Below are positions 8,716 through 17,306 of a stretch of 64,000 bases of DNA, in pieces. The stretch covers positions 1,067,931 to 1,131,930 of the forward strand of contig CATQHL010000001.1 in the NCBI GenBank assembly GCA_958295925.1. The letters are read 5' to 3'. Position 1 is the first letter of the stretch; each line of letters opens with the position of its first letter. The notes beneath the pieces were generated by a model that saw nothing but the letters and a program-made list of their open reading frames with translations, had not been told where the DNA came from and did not search any database. A program made the position numbers and the translations under genes. Origin of the DNA: an uncultured Acidimicrobiales bacterium (GTDB lineage Bacteria; Actinomycetota; Acidimicrobiia; Acidimicrobiales; CATQHL01).

Positions 8716-8915
8716 AAGAGAGGCTCTAGGGCTTCTAGACGAGGGGCAAGCTCGACATACTGCTGAGATATCTAACGGCGTTCACCACCGCGTCGAAGCG
8801 TTCAACAGAAGCTATTTAGCAGGACCTCTTCGCCGGGCAGATAGAAACATAGAACTCCACTCAGAACACGAACCACCTTGGGAGCCGTATAGAGGCAGCA
8901 GCTGACTACGCCATT

Positions 8916-9518
8916 TCACTTGGCGAGTCTGTCGCAGACCTCCGCTAGTCGCCGACCTTGCCCGAAGGCCGCCCGCAGTGCCACTTCGTCGGGCAGAGCG
9001 TTGCCGCGGCTAACCCATGACGAACCGTAGGGGTTGCCACCGGCGGCAATCTCGCTGTCGGCATAGCCGGTCGGCATAATGAGCGCACCCCAGTTGTAGG
9101 CCAAGTTCAGGGTGGCGAGGATGGTGGACTCCAGACCTCCGTGAGCGGTGGAGGCCGACGTGAATGCGGTTACAACCTTCTCCGCCAGGACGCCTTCGAA
9201 CCAGAGCCCGCCTGTGGTGTCCAAGAACTGCTTGAGTTGCGCCGCCGGGCCGCCGAAGCGGGTGGGGGTGCCCAGGGCGATTCCGTCGGCCCATCGCAGA
9301 TCGTCGAGCGAAGCCAGCGCTGGGCCAGCTTCGCTTTGCACGAACTCGGAATGCTTCGCCCAGCGGGGGTTGGACCCCACCGCCTCCGGGGGCGCCAACT
9401 CGGCTACACGCCGCAGTCGGACATCTGCACCCGTAAATTCAGCCCCCTCCGCCAGGGCCGCAGCCAGCCGAAACACATTTCCAGTGGACGAATAGTGAAC
9501 AACCGCAATCTTTGCCAT
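8916..9518 (-). CDS. wrbA: WrbA-family flavoprotein / NAD(P)H:quinone oxidoreductase
   Basis: 200-aa flavodoxin-fold protein; the family binds FMN and reduces quinones by two electrons, limiting semiquinone stress. Seen are the N-terminal phosphate-binding loop after the first strand (VVHYSSTGNVFRLA), the WrbA-typical GTPTRFGG around residue 84, and FDTTGGLW-type and TSASTAHGG segments lining the flavin site. Length matches the family. It stands alone between the defence island and tRNA-fMet and marks the return to ordinary sequence. The assignment to WrbA rather than another FMN reductase rests on these motifs. Confidence 0.85.
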   Translation of the reverse strand: MAKIAVVHYSSTGNVFRLAAALAEGAEFTGADVRLRRVAELAPPEAVGSNPRWAKHSEFVQSEAGPALASLDDLRWADGIALGTPTRFGGPAAQLKQFLDTTGGLWFEGVLAEKVVTAFTSASTAHGGLESTILATLNLAYNWGALIMPTGYADSEIAAGGNPYGSSWVSRGNALPDEVALRAAFGQGRRLAEVCDRLAK

Positions 9519-9591
9519 CGGCTGCAGCCTAGAACCCTCTCAACGCAGCAACAGAAGTGGGTGAAAAGCGGGGCAGGATCGGGAAAAGGAG

Positions 9592-9665
<74 letters not shown>

Positions 9666-9799
9666 TCGTAGTTCTAAATATACAGGCACCAACGCCACGC
9701 CGCTACATGCAAGCAATCCGCCGTTGCCCTCCTGTCAACCTTCCGCTACACGAAAGCGTCTTTATAGTTGGAGGAACAATCCACGAAAGGAGGCCGACG

Positions 9800-11902
9800 T
9801 TGAGTCGCCAATCAATCCTTATCACTCTTGCCACTATGGTCGCCCTGGCCTTGGCAGGGGGCGTGCTGGCCTCCTGCGACCTCATACAAAAGCTGGAAGA
9901 CGCGGCAGCCGGCTCAGCAGACGGCGAAACCTTCAAGGCAGCCAGCGCGGAGGACGAGCCATCGCTTGCCACCACCCTGCAGAGTTACAGAAACTGCGAC
10001 GGCCTCCTTGCCGCTATCAAGAATGCGGCCCTCGAACGGGTAGGCCCCTTCGGATTTGACGACGGGAACTACTGGCGCAGAGAGGTTGTCGCCGTAGAGG
10101 AATTCATACAAGACGATGGCGCAGCCGCCGACTTCTCCGCCGACTTCTCCGCCGATGCCATGCCTTCAATCGCCCGAGACATGCCCTCCGAGGCACCCGA
10201 AAGCTCTGCTGCGAAATCCGCCCCGCAGGCGGGAGTGGACTTCTCAGGCACAAATGTGCAGGTTGTTGGAGTGGACGAGGCCGACATCGTCAAGACCGAC
10301 GGTCGGCGCATCATTGTCTCAGGCAGAGAATGGATCACCGTTGTGGATGTAACCGGCGACGAGCCGATAGTCACCGGACGGGTGAACGTCCCCAACAACT
10401 ACGCAAGCGAGATGCTTTTCCACGACGACAGGTTGCTGCTGTTAAGCACCACCTATGGAAGCGTTCGACCCATCAACACCGAAGCAGGCGCCGCTGATCG
10501 GGCAATTACGTGGGAGACCTCCAGGCTGACGGTGACCGAAGTCCTTCTCGACGGCACCCCTCGCCGCGGCAACACCCTGCACGTGGAGGGTGGCTACCTG
10601 TCGTCTCGATCCATCGGCTCCACCGCCCACGTGGTGTTCAATCACAGCCCGGATGGGCTGGGCTTTGTCTATCCCCAGAACCCTCGAAACGAGTCCAGCG
10701 CCGCAAGGGCCACCGAAGCCAACCGGCAAGTCGTTGAAGAAAGCAAACTTTCGGACTGGCTGCCCCAGTACAGGCTGATCGCGTCGGACGGGTCGGTGCA
10801 AGAGGAAGGCAGCCTGCTCGACTGCTCGAAGGTGAAGACGCCGTCAGACTTCAACACATTCACCACACTCGGCGTTCTGACAATCGACCTCGACGCGGCT
10901 CTGGCCAAGGGGTTGGCAAGCGCCACTTTCGCCGGGGGGCGGACCATCTACGCCTCAACCGAGAACCTCTACGTGGTCACCGAAGCCACCATCCGCCCTG
11001 CGCTCTTCGAAACGGAGGATCTCCGCGCCTCCTTGGAAGAGCGGTACAGGACATCGATCCACAAGTTTTCGCTCAGCGAAAGCGGCGCAACCTACCTTGC
11101 TTCCGGCAGCGTCAAGGGGCACCTCCTCAACCAGTTCTCAATGAACGAACGAGGCGGGCACTTCTTCGTCGCAGCCACCCTAGGCACACCCTGGGGAACG
11201 GGCCCGAGCAGCGAAAGCTTCATCCACTCGCTGCGACAGGTTGGCAGCAGCCTCCAAAACGTCGCCAGCGTTGGAAACATGGGCAAGGGCGAGCGCATCT
11301 ACTCGGTGCGCTACATCGACGATCGGGCATACGTGGTGACATTCCGCCAAGTAGACCCGCTGTATGTGGTTGACCTGAGCGACCCTGCCAAAATGAAGGT
11401 GCTTGGCGAGCTGAAGATCCCTGGTTACTCCGCCTACCTGCATCCGCTGGGCGGAGACCTCATCGCAGGGGTGGGGGCCGACGCCACCGGGCAAGGTCGC
11501 ATCACGGGAGCTAAAGTCTCGCTCTTCGACGTATCCGACCCGTCCAATCCCACGGAAATTGACAACTGGGTGCTTGCCGACGCCCAGAGCGACGTTGAAT
11601 GGGATCACCGGGCGTTCCTGTGGTGGGCACCCGAAAAGGCCCTGGTTGTACCTGTGAGTTCCTGGCGAAACCGCGACAACAACGGCGCTCTTGTGCTGAA
11701 CGTGGACAAGAGCGAAGGCATCTCGCTCAGAGGAATGATCAGGCACGACGCCAGCTCGGACAACTACAACGACTACATCTACAGAATCATCCGCTCGCTG
11801 GTGATCGGCGACGACCTCTGGACGCTCTCGCAAGCCGTGCTGCAGAGCAACGACTTCGCCAGCCTGGAGGAGGACTCCCGCATCCGCCTGCCGAACACAT
11901 AG
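9800..11902 (+). CDS. Secreted beta-propeller lipoprotein (Beta_propel family), copy 1
   Basis: 700 aa starting at TTG 9800, chosen because AAAGGAGG (9786-9793) sits 6 nt upstream and a signal peptide with lipobox LASC (Cys26) follows at once. The family signature TNVQVVGVDEADIVKTDG lies at about 151-168 and the rest is a C-terminal beta-propeller. Such proteins are anchored outside the membrane and have no proven activity. A 12-bp direct duplication encodes DFSADFSAD near residue 111. The next gene is a close paralogue in the same direction, separated by a strong inverted repeat, so they are probably independently expressed duplicates. Confidence 0.85.
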   Translation: MSRQSILITLATMVALALAGGVLASCDLIQKLEDAAAGSADGETFKAASAEDEPSLATTLQSYRNCDGLLAAIKNAALERVGPFGFDDGNYWRREVVAVEEFIQDDGAAADFSADFSADAMPSIARDMPSEAPESSAAKSAPQAGVDFSGTNVQVVGVDEADIVKTDGRRIIVSGREWITVVDVTGDEPIVTGRVNVPNNYASEMLFHDDRLLLLSTTYGSVRPINTEAGAADRAITWETSRLTVTEVLLDGTPRRGNTLHVEGGYLSSRSIGSTAHVVFNHSPDGLGFVYPQNPRNESSAARATEANRQVVEESKLSDWLPQYRLIASDGSVQEEGSLLDCSKVKTPSDFNTFTTLGVLTIDLDAALAKGLASATFAGGRTIYASTENLYVVTEATIRPALFETEDLRASLEERYRTSIHKFSLSESGATYLASGSVKGHLLNQFSMNERGGHFFVAATLGTPWGTGPSSESFIHSLRQVGSSLQNVASVGNMGKGERIYSVRYIDDRAYVVTFRQVDPLYVVDLSDPAKMKVLGELKIPGYSAYLHPLGGDLIAGVGADATGQGRITGAKVSLFDVSDPSNPTEIDNWVLADAQSDVEWDHRAFLWWAPEKALVVPVSSWRNRDNNGALVLNVDKSEGISLRGMIRHDASSDNYNDYIYRIIRSLVIGDDLWTLSQAVLQSNDFASLEEDSRIRLPNT

Positions 11903-11911
11903 GGAATTTGA

Positions 11912-11949
11912 GTTTCGAGCCCCCCTGCAGGGGGCGGGGGGCTCGAAAC
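11912..11949. terminator. Perfect 14-bp inverted repeat between the two propeller genes
   Basis: GTTTCGAGCCCCCC (11912-11925) pairs with GGGGGGCTCGAAAC (11936-11949) across a 10-nt loop, 9 nt after the first gene's stop. There is no U-tract, so it may terminate poorly or stabilise the upstream 3' end. A TACAAT hexamer at 12001-12006 is a possible -10 box for the next gene, but no convincing -35 accompanies it. Confidence 0.65.
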
Positions 11950-12071
11950 CGCCGGAGTCGCACGAAGCAACGTCAGCGCATCCGGCAAACGCCAATCGAT
12001 TACAATAAAAGCAAATAGGGCGTTCAGGCGTCCGCCGAACTGACACCGATATTCAGAGGAGGGAGACTGGT

Positions 12072-14399
12072 ATGGGTAGTTACGTATTGAAGGCAATTAT
12101 TGCCGCAGGCACAACAGCAGCCGTCCTTGCAGGGATTCTGACTTCCTGCTACCCCGACAGCAGAAGCGGTTCAGGCAGGACGGGCACAACCACCGAGATC
12201 GGCGAGGCCCCTGCGGGGACTTCCGCAGCCGCAGGGGGAGAAACCTCTAGTGGCGCCGGAACATCGAACGGAGCAAGCAGCGGGGGGAATGTTTCTACCA
12301 GCGGGGGGAACGGATCAACCAGCGGGGGGACGGAAGACAGCCCCACTGGTGTTCGATCTTCAGGTTCGCAACAGTTCGAGACTTGGCTGGTGAGCTACAG
12401 GGACTGCGACGGGCTATTGAACGCCATCAGGGCCGCAGCCCTCAAACAAGTGGGGCCGTACGGGTTCGAAGTCGCCCCATATCCGGGCGTACAGAGTTTC
12501 TTCGAAGAAGGGGGAACTGATTTGCGGTGGGCCAGAGAGGCGGCGCAGGAGGCTCTCCCGGAACTGGCGCAGCCAGAACTCGAAAGACCGTCCCCCTCTG
12601 CTCAAAGCTCTGCGGAAGCCAGCATGTCGCCCGGGGTGTCGGCGTTTGAGGCACCCGCTCCCGCCGCAGCAGACAGTGGCTCATTCCAATTTGAGGAGCG
12701 GGAAATAGCGCCTCAAGAGGGAGTGGACTACTCCGGCACCAACGTCCAAGTAAGGGGGGTGGACGAAGCCGACATCATAAAGACGGACGGCCGACGCATC
12801 ATTGTCTCAGCAGGAAGTTGGGTCACGATCGTCGACGTGACAGGCCCCGAACCCATAGTGGTCGGAAGGGTAAACGCCCCCGGTGCGACAACCAGCGACA
12901 TGCTGTTTTTTGAGGATCGAGTGCTTTTGATGGGCAACTCCACCGGCAAAATCCGGCCGCTCGCCGAGTCGTCTTCCGACAACTCCGAAACTGCGTCGTC
13001 ATCTCAGTTTCAGCCTTACGCCCCTATTTTGAGCATCACAGAAGTCCTGCTCGACGGCACACCGCGGCGCGGCAGCACCTTGCAGGTGGAGGGAAGCTAC
13101 TTGTCCTCGCGCTCCATCGAAAGTACCGCACATGCGGTATTCAACTTCTACCCGGCTGAGCTTGGTTTCGTCCAACCACAGAATCCAAACAGCGAGACCA
13201 GCGTCGCCGCAGCCACTGAGGCCAACCGAAGGGTGATCGAGGAAAGCACGCTGGAGTACTGGCTGCCGCAGTATCGGCTGATTGCCGCCGACGGCTCGGT
13301 CGCAGAAGAAGGCAGCCTCCTCGACTGCTCCAGGGTCAACACGCCTTCGGAGTTCACCATCGCAAACACCCTCGCCGTGCTGAGCCTGGACTTGAGCAGG
13401 CCGCTCAGCAAGGGAAATTCTGCCGCCACCTTCGCAGGCGGTCAGACGATCTACGCCTCCGCCGACAATCTCTACGTGGTGACAGACGCCTCAGTCGGGC
13501 AATTAAACCTGGAGAACGAGGAAGACGCCCTCCGACTCGAAGACGACTACCGGACATCGATTCACAAGTTCTCCCTTAGCGACGGCGGAGCCCGTTACCA
13601 GGCTTCAGGAAGCATCAAAGGTCACCTGCTCAACCAGTTCTCGCTAAACGAGCACGCAGGACATCTTTTTGTGGCGGCCACCAATGGCACACCTTGGGGC
13701 TGGAACTCCAGCGAGAGTTTCATCCACTCCCTGCGGCAGGATGGCGACCGCCTCATCAACGTCGGAAGCGTCGGGAACATGGGCCGCGGCGAGGAGATCT
13801 ACTCAGTCCGCTTCATAGGCAGCAGGGCCTATGTTGTGACGTTCGTGCAGGTCGATCCGCTTTATGTGATAGATCTCACAGACCCGGCCAACATGAAGGT
13901 GCTGGGCGAGCTGAAGATTCCGGGCTACTCCGCATACCTGCATCCGCTCGGCGAGGGACTGCTCGCCGGAGTCGGGCGTGGCGACGAGTGGGGCGGAATC
14001 AGCGGTGCAAAAGTGTCGCTTTTTGACGTCTCCGACCCCTCCGACCCAAGGGAGTTGGACAACTACGTGCTGGCCGACGCTGCGAGCGACGTGGAATGGG
14101 ACCACCGGGCGTTCCTATGGTGGGAGCCCGAAGCGATGCTCGTGGTTCCGGTTCGCTCCTACTACAACCCGGAAAGCAACGGGGCGCTGGTGCTGAACGT
14201 GGACAGAAGAAGGGGAATCAGCCTCAGAGGTATCGTGCAACACAACCCCAGCGGCTACGACTACTACGACGACATCTACCAAATCATCCGTTCGCTGATA
14301 ATCAGGGACGATCTCTGGACGCTCTCACAAGCCGTGCTTCAAAGCAACAACGCGGCCACGCTGAAGGAGACCGCCCGCATACGCCTGCCTAACTTCTGA
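12072..14399 (+). CDS. Secreted beta-propeller lipoprotein (Beta_propel family), copy 2
   Basis: 775 aa, ATG with a GAGGAGGGA ribosome site. Signal peptide and lipobox LTSC place Cys26 at the same position as in copy 1. A low-complexity Gly/Ser/Thr spacer (about residues 36-95, with repeated SGGN/SGGT units) lifts the domain from the membrane; copy 1 lacks it. Long stretches then match copy 1 (YRDCDGLLNAIRAAALK, the VDEADIIKTDGRRIIVS motif, LKIPGYSAYLHPLG, the DVEWDHRAFLWW region, and the C-terminal SQAVLQSN). It is a tandem duplication that diverged mainly in the linker. Function unknown. Positions 14400-14608 downstream hold no gene I can support. Confidence 0.85.
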   Translation: MGSYVLKAIIAAGTTAAVLAGILTSCYPDSRSGSGRTGTTTEIGEAPAGTSAAAGGETSSGAGTSNGASSGGNVSTSGGNGSTSGGTEDSPTGVRSSGSQQFETWLVSYRDCDGLLNAIRAAALKQVGPYGFEVAPYPGVQSFFEEGGTDLRWAREAAQEALPELAQPELERPSPSAQSSAEASMSPGVSAFEAPAPAAADSGSFQFEEREIAPQEGVDYSGTNVQVRGVDEADIIKTDGRRIIVSAGSWVTIVDVTGPEPIVVGRVNAPGATTSDMLFFEDRVLLMGNSTGKIRPLAESSSDNSETASSSQFQPYAPILSITEVLLDGTPRRGSTLQVEGSYLSSRSIESTAHAVFNFYPAELGFVQPQNPNSETSVAAATEANRRVIEESTLEYWLPQYRLIAADGSVAEEGSLLDCSRVNTPSEFTIANTLAVLSLDLSRPLSKGNSAATFAGGQTIYASADNLYVVTDASVGQLNLENEEDALRLEDDYRTSIHKFSLSDGGARYQASGSIKGHLLNQFSLNEHAGHLFVAATNGTPWGWNSSESFIHSLRQDGDRLINVGSVGNMGRGEEIYSVRFIGSRAYVVTFVQVDPLYVIDLTDPANMKVLGELKIPGYSAYLHPLGEGLLAGVGRGDEWGGISGAKVSLFDVSDPSDPRELDNYVLADAASDVEWDHRAFLWWEPEAMLVVPVRSYYNPESNGALVLNVDRRRGISLRGIVQHNPSGYDYYDDIYQIIRSLIIRDDLWTLSQAVLQSNNAATLKETARIRLPNF

Positions 14400-14608
14400 A
14401 GCGCCTTCGCCCAGTCGTAAAATCACACTGTCAACCACCAATTCCTGGTGAACAGGCGTAAAGTTTGCTTGAACGCAATGCTGTGCTAGCCTGGAAGCAG
14501 GGAGGACATTGACGAAGCGACGATGCAGGGAGGCGCAAGTCAGTGATACTTTGCTTAAATCACGCTTGCTTGATCTAGAGCAATATTGAGCAACAGCAAC
14601 CAACTACG

Positions 14609-15268
14609 CTAACCGACCCCGTGTTGGCTTAGGAACTCCAGGGTGCGCTCCAAGGCCAGGGTCGCCGCGGCTGGATGATAGGCGCCTCGGGCGTCGCAGT
14701 TGAAGCCGTGGCCGGCGCCCTCGTAGACATGGATCGGAACCTCAGGGAAAGCGGCGGCGATAGCGTCCACATCGGACAGGGGTATGCCCTCGTCCACTTC
14801 TCCGAAGTGGTGCATGGTGGGCACCAGCGGCGCGCGATCCAGGAACCCGACGATCTGCCCGCCGTAATAACCAACAGATGCTCTTATGGGCAGCGCGGCG
14901 GCGGCCAGCCAAGCCATGCTCCCGCCGAAGCAGTAGCCCACCACGCCCACGGGCCCGGTGGCAGCCACACGCCTAACGGCGGCGCCCACGTCGAGCACTG
15001 CTTCGTCCCAGTCGAGCCTGGTGCGGATGGCGCGCCCTCGCTTTAGCGAATCGGCGTCGTACGGAAAGTCCACCCCTCGTTCCACGCGATCGAACATTGC
15101 GGGCGCCACGGCGTGGAAACCCATGTCGGCGTAGCGGTCTACAACTGTGCGGATGTGGGGGTTGACCCCAAAGATCTCCTGGATGATCACAACCCCTGCG
15201 GATGCGCCGTCGGGGTGGCGCTCGTACGCGTCGAGGACGTGGCCGTCGTCGGCTGTCAGTTCAATCAT
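14609..15268 (-). CDS. Dienelactone hydrolase family protein
   Basis: 219-aa alpha/beta hydrolase of the carboxymethylenebutenolidase type, which hydrolyses dienelactone to maleylacetate in aromatic breakdown, though many members act on other esters. The nucleophile Cys is in GYCFGGS (about 113-119), the acid is probably the Asp in EVDEG, and the His is in GAGHGFNCD near residue 187. QEIFGVN (about 30) is also typical. The gene starts 8 bp after the leuA stop on the same strand and may be read through from leuA; no other ring-cleavage genes are nearby, so the substrate is open. Confidence 0.88.
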   Translation of the reverse strand: MIELTADDGHVLDAYERHPDGASAGVVIIQEIFGVNPHIRTVVDRYADMGFHAVAPAMFDRVERGVDFPYDADSLKRGRAIRTRLDWDEAVLDVGAAVRRVAATGPVGVVGYCFGGSMAWLAAAALPIRASVGYYGGQIVGFLDRAPLVPTMHHFGEVDEGIPLSDVDAIAAAFPEVPIHVYEGAGHGFNCDARGAYHPAAATLALERTLEFLSQHGVG

Positions 15269-15276
15269 TGCTCACC

Positions 15277-16866
15277 TCACGATATGAATATGCGACCTGG
15301 GCGGTCGGCCTCAGCATCATAGGGATTCTCTCCTGAAGCCTGCACCCGCTCGACTTTGTTTAGTGCGCTCACGAAAGCCCTGATGGATGCCTCCACCACG
15401 TCGCAGGAAAGCCCCCTCCCTGCAACCTTAATGCCCTCGGGCGACTCAAAACGCAATGCTACGTCGGCAAGGGCGTCCACCCCGCCCGTGACTGACATGA
15501 CCGTGTAGTCGGTGAGACGGCCCTCCATGTCCGTAGCCACCTTTACGGCCTTGCATGCCGCCTCCACCATCCCGTTGCCTTCCTCCCTGGCAGTTCGCAG
15601 TTCGTCGCCGACGCGCATCACAACGGTCGCGGAAGGCGTGCCCGACCCGACGCTGCCGCCGTGGCACTCGAGGACCTCAAGCACAAAGGCATTCTTTAAA
15701 CCGCTGGAGACCTCGTCAGCCACAATCGCTTCGAGATCGGCGTCGGAAAGCTGCAGTTTTCTGTCGGCCAACTCCTTGAAACGCGTGAAGGCGGCGTGGA
15801 GGGCATCGCCGCGCACGTCAAGGCCGAGCTGGCGCAGGCGCTCTGAAAAGGCGTGACGCCCCGAGTGCTTTCCCAGCACGATATGGCTGCCGTCCTGCCC
15901 GACCGCCTGCGGGTCCATGATCTCGTAGGTTGAACGTTCGCTCAGCACTCCGTGCTGGTGGATGCCTGCCTCGTGCGCAAAGGCGTTGCGTCCCACCACG
16001 GCCTTGTTGTACTGGATGGGGTACCCGGTGAGCCGGCTGACCAGGCGGCTGGTCCGCTGAAGTTCCTGGGTGTTGATGGCTACTTCCAGGCCTTCGAAGT
16101 GGTCGGTTCGGGTCTTGATTGCCATTACGACCTCCTCCAGCGCGGCGTTTCCCGCACGCTCGCCAATGCCGTTAATGGCGCACTCCACCTGTCGGGCGCC
16201 GGCCTGCACCCCCGCTAGCGAGTTGGCCACGGCCAGCCCCAGGTCGTTGTGGCAGTGGGTGGAAAGCACGTAGTCGCCCTTTACCCGCTCGCGAATCTCG
16301 CGCAATTGCCCTGCGTATTCTGTTGGCACGCCATAGCCCACGGTGTCGGGGATGTTCAGCGTGGTGGCACCATGGTCTGCTGCGATCTGCAGCACCTCGC
16401 ACATGAAGCTGAAGTCGCTTCGTGAGGCGTCCTCGGGTGAGAACTCCACGTCGTCGGTGTAGGAGCGGGCGCGTGACACAGCCGAGGCCACCTCAGCTTT
16501 TACCTGATCCGGCGTCATCCGCAGCTTGTGGCGCATATGCGTCTCGCTCGTGGCTATGAACGTGTGGATGCGTCTTCGCTCTGCTGGCTCGATGGCTTCC
16601 CAGCAACGGTCGATGTCGGCCAGGGAGGTGCGCGAGAGCCCGCAGATTATCGGCCCGGAAACGCCTTGGGCAATGCCCTGAACGCCCTCGAAGTCGCCCT
16701 TGCTGGCAATTGGAAACCCTGCTTCGATTACATCCACCCCCAGACGGGCGAGTTGCTCGGCGATTTCCAGCTTCTCCACTTGACCCAGGGAAATGCCGGG
16801 TGACTGCTCCCCGTCGCGCAGGGTCGTGTCGAAGATCACTACTCGATCGGCGTTTGCGTTGGACAT
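15277..16866 (-). CDS. leuA: 2-isopropylmalate synthase
   Basis: 529 aa; condenses acetyl-CoA with 2-oxoisovalerate, the committed step of leucine synthesis. Seen are the N-terminal catalytic barrel with FDTTLRDGEQSPG (residues 10-22), the metal-binding HCHND near residue 200, GIGERAGN, and a C-terminal LeuA allosteric domain (about 380-500) that in the family binds leucine. ATG is preceded by TAGGAG at good spacing. Upstream lies a leader peptide with four Leu codons and an intrinsic terminator, so expression is probably controlled by attenuation in addition to feedback inhibition. Confidence 0.97.
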   Translation of the reverse strand: MSNANADRVVIFDTTLRDGEQSPGISLGQVEKLEIAEQLARLGVDVIEAGFPIASKGDFEGVQGIAQGVSGPIICGLSRTSLADIDRCWEAIEPAERRRIHTFIATSETHMRHKLRMTPDQVKAEVASAVSRARSYTDDVEFSPEDASRSDFSFMCEVLQIAADHGATTLNIPDTVGYGVPTEYAGQLREIRERVKGDYVLSTHCHNDLGLAVANSLAGVQAGARQVECAINGIGERAGNAALEEVVMAIKTRTDHFEGLEVAINTQELQRTSRLVSRLTGYPIQYNKAVVGRNAFAHEAGIHQHGVLSERSTYEIMDPQAVGQDGSHIVLGKHSGRHAFSERLRQLGLDVRGDALHAAFTRFKELADRKLQLSDADLEAIVADEVSSGLKNAFVLEVLECHGGSVGSGTPSATVVMRVGDELRTAREEGNGMVEAACKAVKVATDMEGRLTDYTVMSVTGGVDALADVALRFESPEGIKVAGRGLSCDVVEASIRAFVSALNKVERVQASGENPYDAEADRPGRIFIS

Positions 16867-16906
16867 GGTTTCTCCTAATCGCCTTCGGGTCTGTGCAATT
16901 TCGGGA

Positions 16907-16966
16907 AAAGAAAAACCTCCTGCTTTTGGCAGGAGGTCGGGGCGAGCGCGGCTGCGTCGCTCGCCC
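16907..16966 (-). terminator. leuA transcription attenuator (pause hairpin and terminator)
   Basis: On the minus strand a 9-bp stem GGGCGAGCG/CGCTCGCCC (16958-16966 with 16940-16948) begins at the leader stop codon. It is followed by a second 9-bp stem ACCTCCTGC/GCAGGAGGT (16929-16937 with 16915-16923, 5-nt loop) and then a TTTTTCTTTT run: a canonical intrinsic terminator about 50 nt before the leuA start. This arrangement allows ribosome stalling on the Leu codons to change folding. I could not assign an exact antiterminator pairing. Confidence 0.85.
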
Positions 16967-16998
16967 TAGGAAAGAAGCAGCAGACCGAATTCACTCAT
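16966..16998 (-). CDS. leuL: leu operon leader peptide
   Basis: A 10-codon frame, ATG to TAG, reading MSEFGLLLLS with four consecutive leucine codons (CTG CTG CTT CTT). It lies directly ahead of the terminator hairpins before leuA, the arrangement expected of a leucine-sensing attenuator. Its ATG is about 7 nt after a plausible -10 hexamer, so the transcript may be leaderless. Confidence 0.85.
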   Translation of the reverse strand: MSEFGLLLLS

Positions 16999-17005
16999 TG
17001 CTCTT

Positions 17006-17034
17006 ATTCTGCCACGCATTGTCCCCCGACGCAA
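17006..17034 (-). promoter_or_regulatory. Putative promoter of the leuL-leuA transcript
   Basis: Minus-strand TTGCGT (17034-17029) and CAGAAT (17011-17006) are separated by exactly 17 nt. A start 7-8 nt beyond the -10 would fall on the A of the leuL ATG, consistent with leaderless initiation, which is common in actinobacteria. Hexamer matches are moderate. Confidence 0.4.
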
Positions 17035-17078
17035 CCTCGCGGCATGGATGTAAACGTGACCGCCGATATACTCATGTC

Positions 17079-17267
17079 ATGCTGAACGCCATTAAAAAAC
17101 TACTTAAGTGGGCACTTGTCGCCTCTGTCATTGCAGCGGCAGTCAAGTGGATTAAGGGCAAGCGTTCGTCCACCGAGGACGAACAGCACCCCGGCTTGGC
17201 CGAGCCCTGGCCCCCCCTCGACAACTCACCTGCTCAAGACAGTTCCACTTCAGACAAGAGCGACTGA
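17079..17267 (+). CDS. Small single-pass membrane protein
   Basis: 62 aa from ATG 17079: a short basic start, one hydrophobic segment (WALVASVIAAAV, about 11-22), then a basic patch (KWIKGKR) and an acidic, Pro-rich tail with EPWPPLDN. By the positive-inside rule the tail is probably cytoplasmic. It diverges from leuA and converges on serA. I do not recognise a family; the clean membrane-plus-tail design supports a real gene, but nothing indicates its role. Confidence 0.6.
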   Translation: MLNAIKKLLKWALVASVIAAAVKWIKGKRSSTEDEQHPGLAEPWPPLDNSPAQDSSTSDKSD

Positions 17268-17306
17268 CCCTCGCAACCCCGCTTCGTCCCGCTGAGAACT
17301 GCGGGT

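Noticed and set aside
14500-14588. Possible 26-codon gene (TTG) after a GGGAGG motif
   Set aside because: Ribosome site spacing is too short and the peptide shows no feature; not supportable.
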